DNA of 57,839 bases, from contig JAIYCH010000125.1 in the NCBI GenBank assembly GCA_027488135.1, positions 1 to 57,839 on the forward strand, given 5' to 3'. Below the pieces are notes generated by a model. The model had not been told where the DNA came from and made no database searches. It saw only the letters and a program-made list of their open reading frames with translations. This document shows positions 44,078 to 52,461 of the stretch, piece by piece. The DNA comes from Saprospiraceae bacterium. GTDB lineage: Bacteria > Bacteroidota > Bacteroidia > Chitinophagales > Saprospiraceae. The translations under genes and the position numbers were made by a program. The first letter of the stretch is position 1, and every line of letters starts with the position of its first letter.

Positions 44078-45187
44078 TTATTTGGAAACTTTCTTCATTT
44101 CATCAAACAGCGTAATAAAACATTCCGCAGACGACTTCACTTTGGAGGAATTATCGGTGGAAGGGGAACCTTTGAAAGTATCTATTTCTTTCTGAAAGGA
44201 TTCAAAACTGGTCCAAACCGTTTGAATCATCCCTGCATATCTTGGTTTCATAACAGGTGTTGCACCTGCCCTATAATCCAACAATTGATGTAGTTGAGAA
44301 ACGGCTACTTCGGGCGTTCGCCAGGGACAGGTCAGGACATTAAAACCCTTCATAGCAAAATAAACAGCGGTTGGGTCTGGTCTTTCATAATGCCAGTCAC
44401 AAATAACTACGTCTTTGTCAATGAGGTCAACAGCGCGAAAAGTCTGATTATAACTTCCCTCCCATTCACCGATGCCCGTCGTTTTTCCATCAATTAATCT
44501 ATCTCCCCAAATCCATAGTTTTCTATTGGAAAGGGCCAGGTGATTCCTGATTTTATTTACCTCTCCGGCAAATAATTCAGCTTTATCCCTTCCTTGACAT
44601 CTTGGGCATTTATCGTCGCCAATATAAAACACCTCGTCCATGCCTGCGTGAAAATCTTTGGCTTCGAAGGCGTTACAGATTTCATCTACCAGGCTGAAAA
44701 CGATACTATGAACATCGGGATGCAAGGGGCAATAACTTTTACAATACAGGCCATCAGGATTTGGCCATACAAATTTTTCCGGCATTTTGACATGAGGCGT
44801 TTCGTCAAAATGAGGATATTGGACGAGAAGATTATAGGTTTTAGTGGCCCAACTCTGGTGACCCAACAGATTAATTTGTGGAATCAGATTTATTTCGTGT
44901 TTACGACAAACAGCCACTAACTTTTTAACATCTGCATCAGACAAAGCGATACTATCTCTAAGATTCGGATATTTTTTAAACTGGTAGTTAAAATCCACCC
45001 TTAAAATCAGCGTATTTACTTTTCTGGAAGCTAATTCCTCCTCTATAAAGCGAACAAACTTATCTACCTGATTCGTTTTTGGAGCAGCGATACAAAAACC
45101 TCTAACGGGGATTAAACTATCCAAGGTAGTCTGACTATAGAGAATATTTGTCAGGAAGAAAAGGAAAGTTAGGGACAGGTATTTCAT
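44078..45187 (-). CDS. Exported glycoside hydrolase family 20-like protein
   Basis: From ATG 45187 the protein has 369 residues with a signal peptide (YLSLTFLFFLTNILYSQ). It contains the TIM-barrel core of GH20 without the N-terminal accessory domain: TLILRVDFNYQF, HEINLIPQINLLGHQSWA and HAGMDEVFYIG near residue 180, the H-x-G-x-D-E motif with the catalytic Asp-Glu pair. GH20 enzymes remove terminal N-acetylhexosamines by substrate-assisted catalysis. It is shorter than classical hexosaminidases, and the sequence beyond the barrel is unusual, so the substrate may differ. A frame from 45220 adds eleven residues before the signal. Confidence 0.78.
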   Translation of the reverse strand: MKYLSLTFLFFLTNILYSQTTLDSLIPVRGFCIAAPKTNQVDKFVRFIEEELASRKVNTLILRVDFNYQFKKYPNLRDSIALSDADVKKLVAVCRKHEINLIPQINLLGHQSWATKTYNLLVQYPHFDETPHVKMPEKFVWPNPDGLYCKSYCPLHPDVHSIVFSLVDEICNAFEAKDFHAGMDEVFYIGDDKCPRCQGRDKAELFAGEVNKIRNHLALSNRKLWIWGDRLIDGKTTGIGEWEGSYNQTFRAVDLIDKDVVICDWHYERPDPTAVYFAMKGFNVLTCPWRTPEVAVSQLHQLLDYRAGATPVMKPRYAGMIQTVWTSFESFQKEIDTFKGSPSTDNSSKVKSSAECFITLFDEMKKVSK

Positions 45188-45258
45188 GAGAATGGGTTCG
45201 GAATGGTAAAAAACAATCAAAAGATAAGGAAACTCAAATAAAAAATGGGTTTATTTAT

Positions 45259-45333
45259 ATTAAATCGGAATAAAGCTGGTTAAGCTTTAAAAGCTTTAGA
45301 ATAGCTTATATTTATAGATTACAATTTTTTTAG
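45259..45333. repeat. Copy A of a 75-base direct repeat, upstream of the small membrane protein gene
   Basis: This AT-rich stretch aligns without gaps to 47320-47394 at about three quarters of positions by hand count. The best shared block is AATAGCTTAT-x-TTTATAG, containing TATATTTA here, one base from the -7 consensus TAnnTTTG. It ends 18 bases before the ATG of the 82-residue gene, so it is probably its promoter. Confidence 0.5.
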
Positions 45334-45350
45334 CTTAAAAATAATTTTCT

Positions 45351-45599
45351 ATGTTTAAAATCTATCTCATCGGCACGATTATTTTATTTACAGCTATCAT
45401 TTTAAACGTTGTCATTCAACGTTTTGGCATTATGGGTTGGTATGAATTCCTGAATAAATTACAAGGTATTGGTAAAATTACCTTCACTACTATGGTTTTA
45501 GCTGATTATTTATGGCTCTTTGTTGGATATCCACTGTGTTTGGGATTTTCCAGCTATCTGGGAGAAAAATTATGTGATATATTGCTTAACTTCAAGTAA
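45351..45599 (+). CDS. Small membrane protein with two hydrophobic helices
   Basis: An 82-residue protein with hydrophobic helices at about residues 3-22 (IYLIGTIILFTAIILNVVI) and about 46-70 (TFTTMVLADYLWLFVGYPLCL), and a short amphipathic segment between. Family unknown to me, but similar tiny two-helix proteins are frequent in Bacteroidota. The next gene starts 31 bases downstream, so the two are likely cotranscribed. A repeat that looks like a promoter precedes it. Function unknown. Confidence 0.6.
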   Translation: MFKIYLIGTIILFTAIILNVVIQRFGIMGWYEFLNKLQGIGKITFTTMVLADYLWLFVGYPLCLGFSSYLGEKLCDILLNFK

Positions 45600-45630
45600 T
45601 ATATTATTTCTTAACGCAGATACCACTACA

Positions 45631-47118
45631 GTGAAATCATTACCACTCTTGTTTATTTTTCTCTTTTTAGGAAAATACTCTTTATCAAGTCAAGGTATTT
45701 TTAACCAGTCAAATGATGTTGGTGATGTAAAAATAACTGGAAAAACAAGTTATAACGAGCTAAGTCAAAGTTATACTTTAGTTGGTTCAGGCTCAAATAT
45801 TTGGTTTGATAAAGACGAATTTCATTATTCATGGAAATATTTAACGGGTGATTTTATCTTACAAGCCAGAGGAGTTTTTATAGATACAGGAGGGGATCCT
45901 CATCGAAAATTTGGATGGATGGTAAGGACAGAAATGACCTCTTCCGCTGCGATGATTAACGCCAGCGTTCATGGTGATGGCTTAAGTTCTTTTCAGTTCA
46001 GGAGATTTAACGGTGATTCCATTCAAGAAGTAAGAACTCCCATTCTTCATCCTGATGTAATTCAATTAGAGAGAAAGGGTGGTCGTTGGTTTTTATCCGT
46101 TGCTCGCTCAGGTGACTTATTTTGGACGGTAGAAGTACCAGACATCTATTTTCCAGAAACGTTGATGGCAGGACTGTTTGTATGTAGTCATCAGTCAGAC
46201 AGAGAAGAAAAAGTGCTGTTTGATAACGTTCGAATAGTCATTCCACCAAATCCACGGTTTGTTCCTTACAAGGATTATCTGGGCAGTCATATTGAAACGG
46301 TAGAGATTAAGACAGGTAACAGGTCAATTGTCTATTCTGAAAATGCCAGTTTACAAGCGCCTAACTGGTTATTAAATAATTCAGGATTAATATATAACAA
46401 GAAAGGATATATCTATAAATATGATTTTAAAACATCGACAAACGCTGTTTTATCCACCGATACGGTAATAAAAAATAACAATGATCATGTCATTTCTTTC
46501 GACGGTAAAATGCTTGGGTTAAGCAGTTCCAGTGGCGAAGCAAAATATGGTTCGCTCATCTATACCGTGCCTATCGAAGGAGGAAAACCGGTTCGAATTA
46601 CAGAAACGGGACCATCATACCTACATGGTTGGTCACCTAACGGGAAATGGTTAACTTTTACCGGACAAAGGAATAAAGTATATGATATTTACGTAATTCC
46701 TTCAAAAGGAGGTAAGGAGAAACGATTAACAGATGCTGAAGGTTTGGATGATGGTTCAGAATATAGTCCTGACGGTAAGTTTATCTATTTTAATTCGTCA
46801 AGAACCGGAAAAATGCAGTTATGGAGAATGACAGCAAAAGGTAAAAATCAAACCCAGTTAACATTTGACGCTTATAATAATTGGTTTCCCCATATTTCTC
46901 CCGACGGGAAATGGATTTTATTTTTGACTTACCCTCCGGATATAAGAGCTGACGACCATCCATTTTATAAACATGTTTATTTAAGAATAATGCCTGTTGA
47001 CGGTAGTCAGCCCCCGCGGGTTTTGACCTATTTATTTGGTGGACAAGGAACCATTAATACCCCTTCCTGGTCTCCTGATGGTACAAAGGTTGCCTTTGTT
47101 AGTAACACAGGGATGTAA
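45631..47118 (+). CDS. TolB-like PD40 beta-propeller protein with concanavalin-type domain, exported
   Basis: From GTG 45631 the protein has 495 residues with a signal peptide (SLPLLFIFLFLGKYSLSSQ). Residues about 25-220 form a beta-sandwich resembling DUF1349/LamG-type domains (FHYSWKYLTGDFILQARGVF; MAGLFVCSHQSDREEKVLFDNVRI). Residues about 230-495 hold PD40 repeats with the S-P-D-G-K motif (LTFTGQRNKVYDIYVIPSKGG; SEYSPDGKFIYFNSSRTG; SWSPDGTKVAFVSN). It is probably periplasmic and binds or senses a ligand. The longest frame overlaps the small membrane gene and would need 37 extra residues, so GTG is preferred. Not the true TolB of the Tol-Pal system. Confidence 0.75.
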   Translation: MKSLPLLFIFLFLGKYSLSSQGIFNQSNDVGDVKITGKTSYNELSQSYTLVGSGSNIWFDKDEFHYSWKYLTGDFILQARGVFIDTGGDPHRKFGWMVRTEMTSSAAMINASVHGDGLSSFQFRRFNGDSIQEVRTPILHPDVIQLERKGGRWFLSVARSGDLFWTVEVPDIYFPETLMAGLFVCSHQSDREEKVLFDNVRIVIPPNPRFVPYKDYLGSHIETVEIKTGNRSIVYSENASLQAPNWLLNNSGLIYNKKGYIYKYDFKTSTNAVLSTDTVIKNNNDHVISFDGKMLGLSSSSGEAKYGSLIYTVPIEGGKPVRITETGPSYLHGWSPNGKWLTFTGQRNKVYDIYVIPSKGGKEKRLTDAEGLDDGSEYSPDGKFIYFNSSRTGKMQLWRMTAKGKNQTQLTFDAYNNWFPHISPDGKWILFLTYPPDIRADDHPFYKHVYLRIMPVDGSQPPRVLTYLFGGQGTINTPSWSPDGTKVAFVSNTGM

Positions 47119-47319
47119 TGATATAAGGGTAATTTTTTTAAAGCAAAGTAACATCGAATGGGCTCGTTCGCTTATTTGCTGCCCTGTTTTTTTAGTTCGA
47201 CTATTTACAATTTTAGGTATACTGTACTAACCGAATGTTCATTTGAATAAGTAAATCCTATTCTTATTTCATTTTTCCATAATGAGGGCATATACATAAC
47301 CTGCACCGAAATTTTTGTA

Positions 47320-47394
47320 ATTAAATCAGATTAAAGCTTAATAAGTTCTAAAAAAATAATAATAGCTTATGTTTATAGCATATAATTTTTCTCA
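47320..47394. repeat. Copy B of the 75-base direct repeat, beside the 3' end of the AAA ATPase gene
   Basis: It aligns to 45259-45333 at about three quarters of positions, including the TATGTTTA motif and the flanking AATAGCTTAT and TTTATAG. No gene is left downstream on the plus strand: it runs straight into the convergent ATPase gene, whose stop codon begins 3 bases later. A promoter copy that lost its gene fits this picture. The rest of the 278-base gap (47119-47319) shows nothing. Confidence 0.45.
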
Positions 47395-47396
47395 TC

Positions 47397-48719
47397 TCAC
47401 ATATCCTCCAGGGAAAGGCATAAAGTCTTAATTTGGTAATTTGGTAACACTTTATTTTTCAGGTGTTTCACTTTAGCCAGAAATATCTCTTCTTTGAAGT
47501 TTTTTTTGTTACGCTTAACTTCTACTGCAATTGCCTCGTTTTTTTCTAGGCTTAGGGCTACAATATCAATTTCATTCTGAGCCCCTTTGGGTTCCCACCA
47601 GGAACCAATGGCTCGATATTGCATACTTTCCGCAAATTTTTGTTTAAAATATGTCTCGAGTATTTTTCCTGAATAAGTAGAATAATCATTTTTAATGATT
47701 GATTTTAATCCGTCGAAGTTTTTTATTTCAATAAGGGAGCGATGCCTGTCAAAATAATTAAACCAAAAACGGATGAAGTTATCCTGTATTTCGTATCGGA
47801 CCGTTTGTGAACCTTCTTTTGCCAGGAGAGGACGTTGCCTGACAATAATATTATAATCACCAATAAGTCGTTTGATATGGCCGCCAATATTTTTATCGCC
47901 AAGAGCTGCCTCAATGGTTGGTTGTGTATTAATGCCACCAGAGATTGCACTTAAAATAGAGAAGTAGGTCGCAAAATTTTTACCAAACTCTTCAATAAGT
48001 AAATGTTTTCCTTCCTCAGTAAAGGAGGAATTTTGTCGAACCATGAAATGAATCATTTCATCAACAGACAATATTGCATTTTCACAAAACAGCTCCACAT
48101 ATTTGGGTACTCCCCCAGTAAAGGCATATAAAGCTAATAGGTCGTCATTTGTATATTGAGGGTGAAAGTCTTTTATTATTTCCTTAAGCGTAGTCAAATC
48201 AAATGCTGAAAGTTTAATAATGTTGTCTGCTCTGCCAAATAATGGTTCTTTTGAATACTGAAATATTCTTTGCATTAAAGAATAGACAGAACCACAAACA
48301 ACCAGATTCATTTTTGTTTTATGCCTATATTGATCCCAGATATTTTGCATATCACTATAAATGGAAGCATTTATATTATAGAATTCCTGAAACTCGTCAA
48401 TAATCAAATTAAAAGGTCTGTTTTCAGCTTTTTCCATTAGAAAATGGAATAAGGAACGAAAAGATTTTATTTCTACTGGCACATAACAATTTAAGGACTT
48501 AGAGATGATTGAAGTAAATTCTGCACAAATGGAAGCTTCGTTTTTTCGGCCTACAAAAAGATAAACCCATGGTGTTCCTTCCATTGCATTCATGACAAGG
48601 CTGGTTTTTCCAATGCGTCTTCTGCCAGTAATTACTGTCAGTCGGGAATGATTTTCAAATGATAATTTTTGAATCCTTCGAAGTTCAGCTAATTCACTTG
48701 TCCTATTGTAAAATTTCAC
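47397..48719 (-). CDS. AAA ATPase of the archaeal/DUF234 type with a nuclease-like C-terminus
   Basis: A 440-residue P-loop ATPase: Walker A GRRRIGKTSL at about 31-40, Walker B LIIDEFQEF near 125, a helical winged-helix-like region at about 255-300 (FSILSAISGGINTQPTIEAA) and a C-terminal DUF234 domain. The last part contains EIDIVAL, then AVEVKRN, an Asp and Glu-x-Lys arrangement typical of PD-(D/E)XK nucleases. Members of this widespread family are found in archaea and Bacteroidota, often in many copies and next to mobile DNA; no settled cellular role is known. A striking palindromic array covers its predicted transcription start. Confidence 0.88.
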   Translation of the reverse strand: MKFYNRTSELAELRRIQKLSFENHSRLTVITGRRRIGKTSLVMNAMEGTPWVYLFVGRKNEASICAEFTSIISKSLNCYVPVEIKSFRSLFHFLMEKAENRPFNLIIDEFQEFYNINASIYSDMQNIWDQYRHKTKMNLVVCGSVYSLMQRIFQYSKEPLFGRADNIIKLSAFDLTTLKEIIKDFHPQYTNDDLLALYAFTGGVPKYVELFCENAILSVDEMIHFMVRQNSSFTEEGKHLLIEEFGKNFATYFSILSAISGGINTQPTIEAALGDKNIGGHIKRLIGDYNIIVRQRPLLAKEGSQTVRYEIQDNFIRFWFNYFDRHRSLIEIKNFDGLKSIIKNDYSTYSGKILETYFKQKFAESMQYRAIGSWWEPKGAQNEIDIVALSLEKNEAIAVEVKRNKKNFKEEIFLAKVKHLKNKVLPNYQIKTLCLSLEDM

Positions 48720-48733
48720 CTTACATTCATTTA

Positions 48734-48762
48734 GTAACGGCTGTTACGGTAACCGTGGTTAC
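48734..48762. promoter_or_regulatory. Tandem palindromic operator array (GTAAC/GTTAC) at the AAA ATPase promoter
   Basis: Four half-sites alternate with regular spacing: GTAAC (48734-48738), four bases, GTTAC (48743-48747), one base, GTAAC (48749-48753), four bases, GTTAC (48758-48762). Thus two identical 14-base inverted repeats, 15 bases apart. The last base overlaps the first base of the predicted -7 element of the ATPase promoter, and the expected start site lies inside the array. A dimeric repressor that binds two adjacent sites is the simplest reading; the ATPase itself has a winged-helix-like region. Nothing similar occurs elsewhere in the window. Confidence 0.75.
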
Positions 48763-48794
48763 AAAAGTAAGCTTTCTTTGTTTAAACGGACAAA
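48762..48794 (-). promoter_or_regulatory. Promoter of the AAA ATPase gene
   Basis: On the minus strand TTTG (48791-48794), 21 bases, then TACTTTTG (48762-48769): both elements match the Bacteroidota consensus. Transcription is expected near 48755, 36 bases before the ATG at 48719 and inside the operator array. Confidence 0.7.
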
Positions 48795-48907
48795 ATACCA
48801 GGAATTAATTCCGGAGAATCTTATTTAGGGTTAAAAAAATAGATAAGTATCTTTCTTTTTATTAAATCAACATAATATTTGCTTATCTTAACCTTATTAA
48901 CACCTAA

Positions 48908-50284
48908 ATGCTGAAAAATATGAAAGAAACAACAGAAAAATCAAGAAGAGATTTTATTAAAACGGCCTCAAAGGGAATGCTGATTGCCGCCGTTGCTCCT
49001 ACTGCTTTAAATGCCGCAAACGAAATGCCAGCGGTCATTCCACAAAGAGCTTTTGGAGCGAATGAAAGAATAAGAATAGCTGTTTTAGGACTAAATAGCA
49101 GAGGACAAAATCACGTAGATGAGCTAATGGCCCTTGCTACGAAATCGAATGTGGAAATAGTCATGTTTTGTGATCCTGACATGGAGGTTCTTCAAAGACG
49201 TGCCAATGAATTTAAAACGAAACATGGTAAAACGGTTCTCATCGAACAGGATTTCAGAAAAGCGTATGACGATAAAACGATTGATGCAGTAACCATTGCA
49301 TCACCCAATCACTGGCACGCCTTACAAGCTATCTGGGCATGTCAGGCGGGAAAAGATGTGTATGTTGAAAAACCGGCAACGCATAATTTATTTGAAGGCA
49401 GGAAAATGATTGAAGCTGCCTATAAGTACAACAGGATTGTACAACATGGCGTTCAATTGAGGAGTTCTATTGCTATCAGAGAAGCCGTCAAGCATTTGGA
49501 GGACGGGTTGATTGGCAATGTTTATATGGCCAGAGGCTTGGTATTCAGACAAAGGGCTGATATTGGGAACAAAGGTATTTCTCAGACTCCTTCTAACTTG
49601 AATTACGATTTATGGTGCGGTCCAGCTCCGATGCGCCCGTTTTCTAAAAATTATGTCCATTATAACTGGCACTGGCATTGGGATTATGGTAACGGGGATG
49701 TTGGTAATCAAGGCGTACATGAAACCGATTTATGTATGTGGGGATTAGGTGTTGATAAATTACCAGAAAGAATAACGTCCATGGGAGGTAAATTTTTATG
49801 GGATGATTGTAAGGAAGTTCCCGAAGTTTTAACCTCTATTTATCACTATCCAAAGGAGAAAAAAATCATTCAATTCGAGGTTAGACACTGGCATACTAAT
49901 CTGGAAGGTGGTGCCGGCGTTGGTAATATCTTTTATGGCGATAAGGGGTACATGGTTATAAAAGGTTATGGAACTTACGAGACTTTTCTGGGAAAAGATA
50001 ATGAAAAGGGGCCAAGCAGATCGGAAAAAGGAGAACTTGGGTTACATTTTGAAAATTGGATTGAAGCGATTAGAGCGCGGGACATGAGCATCCAAAATGG
50101 ACCGGTTCAGTCAGGACATCTGGCTTCAGGTCTTGCACATTTAGGAAATATTTCCTACAGACTGGGACGGCAGCTTGAATTTGACCCTATTGCTGAAAGA
50201 TTTATCGGCGAAGGGGAAAATGAGGCAAATGCCATGACAACAAGAAATTACAGGGCGCCGTATATTGTGCCAGAAATCATATAA
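48908..50284 (+). CDS. Gfo/Idh/MocA family oxidoreductase with twin-arginine signal
   Basis: A 458-residue NAD(P)-dependent dehydrogenase fold protein. The N-terminus has a twin-arginine motif SRRDFIKTA near 12-20 and a hydrophobic segment ending AALNAANE-like, typical of Bacteroidota members that are exported folded. The Rossmann fold starts RIRIAVLGLNSRGQNHV at about 52, and the EKPATHN motif near 150 holds the lysine of the catalytic site. A C-terminal alpha/beta domain follows with HWHWDYGNGDVGNQGVHETD. These enzymes oxidise or epimerise sugars; the substrate is not known. A start at 48920 (MKETTEKS) is also possible. It is followed 2 bases later by the DinB gene. Confidence 0.88.
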   Translation: MLKNMKETTEKSRRDFIKTASKGMLIAAVAPTALNAANEMPAVIPQRAFGANERIRIAVLGLNSRGQNHVDELMALATKSNVEIVMFCDPDMEVLQRRANEFKTKHGKTVLIEQDFRKAYDDKTIDAVTIASPNHWHALQAIWACQAGKDVYVEKPATHNLFEGRKMIEAAYKYNRIVQHGVQLRSSIAIREAVKHLEDGLIGNVYMARGLVFRQRADIGNKGISQTPSNLNYDLWCGPAPMRPFSKNYVHYNWHWHWDYGNGDVGNQGVHETDLCMWGLGVDKLPERITSMGGKFLWDDCKEVPEVLTSIYHYPKEKKIIQFEVRHWHTNLEGGAGVGNIFYGDKGYMVIKGYGTYETFLGKDNEKGPSRSEKGELGLHFENWIEAIRARDMSIQNGPVQSGHLASGLAHLGNISYRLGRQLEFDPIAERFIGEGENEANAMTTRNYRAPYIVPEII

Positions 50285-50286
50285 AA

Positions 50287-50832
50287 GTGGACGAAAATTT
50301 AACAAAAGCAGAATTAAAGGCTCATTTATTGAAATCAATGACTGATTTCAATACGCTTGTTGAATCATTGGATAAACAGGAATTTGAAAGACAACCGGGA
50401 GGTAAATGGTCGGCCGGGCAGGATTTAAAACACCTGGTGAAATCGAACCGTATTTTTGGTTTGGTATTTAGCTTACCTCTGTTTTTATTGAATTTCATGT
50501 ATGGAAAAGCGAACAGACCGAGCAGGAGCTTGTCGGCATTAAAAATGAAGTATGCTGAAAAGGCAAATAATTCAGGTCTGCAAGCGCCCGGTTATTTAAA
50601 ACCAGGCAACATATATTTTGAGGAAAAGGAGGTTTGGATTCGCAAACATAATGCTTCCGTTGCCTATTTGTTACAATGCCTGGATCGGTATTCTGAGTCA
50701 GATTTAGACGAAAATACGATGGGACATCCTTTATTTGGTAAAGTTACCGCGCGTGAAATGTTCATGAGTATTTTCATGCATATATTCCATCATCAGGCAA
50801 TACTTCTCAAAAAATTAGGAAAGTCAGCGTAA
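50287..50832 (+). CDS. DinB superfamily protein (four-helix metal-binding fold)
   Basis: The 181-residue protein begins at a GTG two bases after the oxidoreductase stop and is probably cotranscribed. The family metal triad is visible as H49 in KWSAGQDLKHL and H165 with H169 in MHIFHHQ (H-x-x-x-H). Two extra hydrophobic residues stretches (LVFSLPLFLLNFM) lie between helices 1 and 2. DinB-fold enzymes include mycothiol- and bacillithiol-dependent isomerases and transferases. The substrate and thiol are unknown; Bacteroidota that use bacillithiol have several of these. Confidence 0.82.
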   Translation: MDENLTKAELKAHLLKSMTDFNTLVESLDKQEFERQPGGKWSAGQDLKHLVKSNRIFGLVFSLPLFLLNFMYGKANRPSRSLSALKMKYAEKANNSGLQAPGYLKPGNIYFEEKEVWIRKHNASVAYLLQCLDRYSESDLDENTMGHPLFGKVTAREMFMSIFMHIFHHQAILLKKLGKSA

Positions 50833-50834
50833 GG

Positions 50835-52277
50835 TTATTCCAGCAAAGCTCTAAAATAAGCGTTTATGTCATACTTTAAATAGGGTGATATAGGCGCTTG
50901 TTTTAGAGGAATATGTTTAGCCAGGTTTTTTGCTTTGGCATTATTTTCCTTTTTAAAAACCAGATTATTCCATTCATTAGGGTCTTTAACCAGGTCATAC
51001 AATTCCTGGGATTTATCTTCATATTGAATTAACTGGTGGTTATCTTTTACCACCGATACATTGTTAGGTCCATAAAAGGTTAGTGCGGGGTACGGCCATT
51101 TTTTGGATTGTGGATGTTGAATAAGAGGAAGGAGAGAATGTCCGTCATTTTCTTTGTTTTTTGGAATGCCAGCCAAATCAAGAATTGTCGGATAAATATC
51201 GACAAGTTGAACAGGAGCATCACATTTTTTTCCTGCTGAGGTATTAGCAGCTGTTTTAATAATTAACACAGACTGGATGGCTTTTTTCCACAGCGCCTGT
51301 TTTGCAAATCTATCTTTTTCACCCAAATGATACCCATGATCGGACAGTAAAATGATGTGGGTATTGCCAGCATATTTACTGTTATTTAACGCATCCAGTA
51401 TTTTTCCTATTTGGGCATCAGCAAAATGCACACAAGCTAAATAGGCTTGAATCACTTCATTCCACCTGCCTTGTTCTAGCAGTTCTTTCGTTGTAGGCAT
51501 CATAGGAGCGGAAGAAATTTGTATGCCCAAAGGAGGAATATCATCCATATCATTTGGCAAATAGGGAGGAAAGGATAAGTTATTTTTTGGAAAAATATCA
51601 TACCATTTTTGAGGAACATGCCAGGGAACATGAGGGCGAACGAGCCCAACGGCTAAAAAAAATGGCTTATCCTGGGTTTTATTTAGTTGATTAATAGCCC
51701 ATTCAGCAGAAAAAACATCGGGCATTTCCTCATCCTTTTGAGGGAAAGCGCCCCAATCGGTAGAAGTACCGGTGGGTTTGCCATACCAAAGCGGATCATA
51801 ATTAATACGGTCCTTCGGACTGGGACCATATTTACCAGACCAACCACCAAATAAATCAAATACTTTGGCATCGTCCCCGTTATGGAAAAGTTTTCCAACA
51901 CCCAGGGTTTGATATCCAAAACTTTCTAAATAATCGGGCAGCATAACAGAGGCCGCAGAAACGGCATTGCTTTTCTTTAGATCCTTATCGGGTAATTGAA
52001 GATAATTTCCTGTTTTTGATGGATACATACCAGAAAAAAGAGCGGCTCTGGACGGGGCGCAAATGGGAGCCTGACAATATGCCTGGGAAAATACGATACC
52101 CTGACTGGCCAGTTTATTCAGATTAGGAGTAAGGGTTTGAGGGTGACCTTTTAGAGGTTCAATCCAATCGTTCAGGTCGTCCACAATAATGACTAAAAAA
52201 TTTGGCTTTTCCTGTGCCATTAAAAAGGTTAGATTAACCGAAAGAATCAAAGAAAAGAATAAAAGAAGGCCTTTCAT
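50835..52277 (-). CDS. Sulfatase (family S1, iduronate-2-sulfatase-like)
   Basis: A calcium-dependent arylsulfatase-type hydrolase that removes sulfate esters from polysaccharides. The 480-residue protein has a signal peptide (LLLFFSLILSVNLTFLMAQ). D33 and D34 in VIIVDDLNDW are metal ligands, and CAPSRAALFSG at 73-83 is the C-x-P-S-R formylglycine motif, with C73 the residue converted to formylglycine by an anaerobic or aerobic sulfatase-maturing enzyme (no such gene in the window). ILLSDHGYHLGEK near residue 310 is the second metal motif. It is convergent with the DinB gene (2-base gap) and divergent from the polysaccharide TonB receptor, so it probably acts in the same polysaccharide pathway. 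Confidence 0.95.
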   Translation of the reverse strand: MKGLLLFFSLILSVNLTFLMAQEKPNFLVIIVDDLNDWIEPLKGHPQTLTPNLNKLASQGIVFSQAYCQAPICAPSRAALFSGMYPSKTGNYLQLPDKDLKKSNAVSAASVMLPDYLESFGYQTLGVGKLFHNGDDAKVFDLFGGWSGKYGPSPKDRINYDPLWYGKPTGTSTDWGAFPQKDEEMPDVFSAEWAINQLNKTQDKPFFLAVGLVRPHVPWHVPQKWYDIFPKNNLSFPPYLPNDMDDIPPLGIQISSAPMMPTTKELLEQGRWNEVIQAYLACVHFADAQIGKILDALNNSKYAGNTHIILLSDHGYHLGEKDRFAKQALWKKAIQSVLIIKTAANTSAGKKCDAPVQLVDIYPTILDLAGIPKNKENDGHSLLPLIQHPQSKKWPYPALTFYGPNNVSVVKDNHQLIQYEDKSQELYDLVKDPNEWNNLVFKKENNAKAKNLAKHIPLKQAPISPYLKYDINAYFRALLE

Positions 52278-52461
52278 AAATGCTGTATATTTTAATGGTG
52301 TTTATTTCTTAAATGTAGTATTTACCCGATGAAAATACCCAAATAAAACACCATTAACATTTTTCACCCCCTAAAAGTAGATTTTTATAACACCGACAAA
52401 TCCTTTATTTGCAATAGATAAAGTGGAAAAGTAAATTTTTTTTAAAATTAAAGTTTAGTCT

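Noticed and set aside
52404-52411. TTTATTTG as promoter of the polysaccharide TonB receptor
   Set aside because: One mismatch at an important -7 position and no TTTG at the -33 distance.
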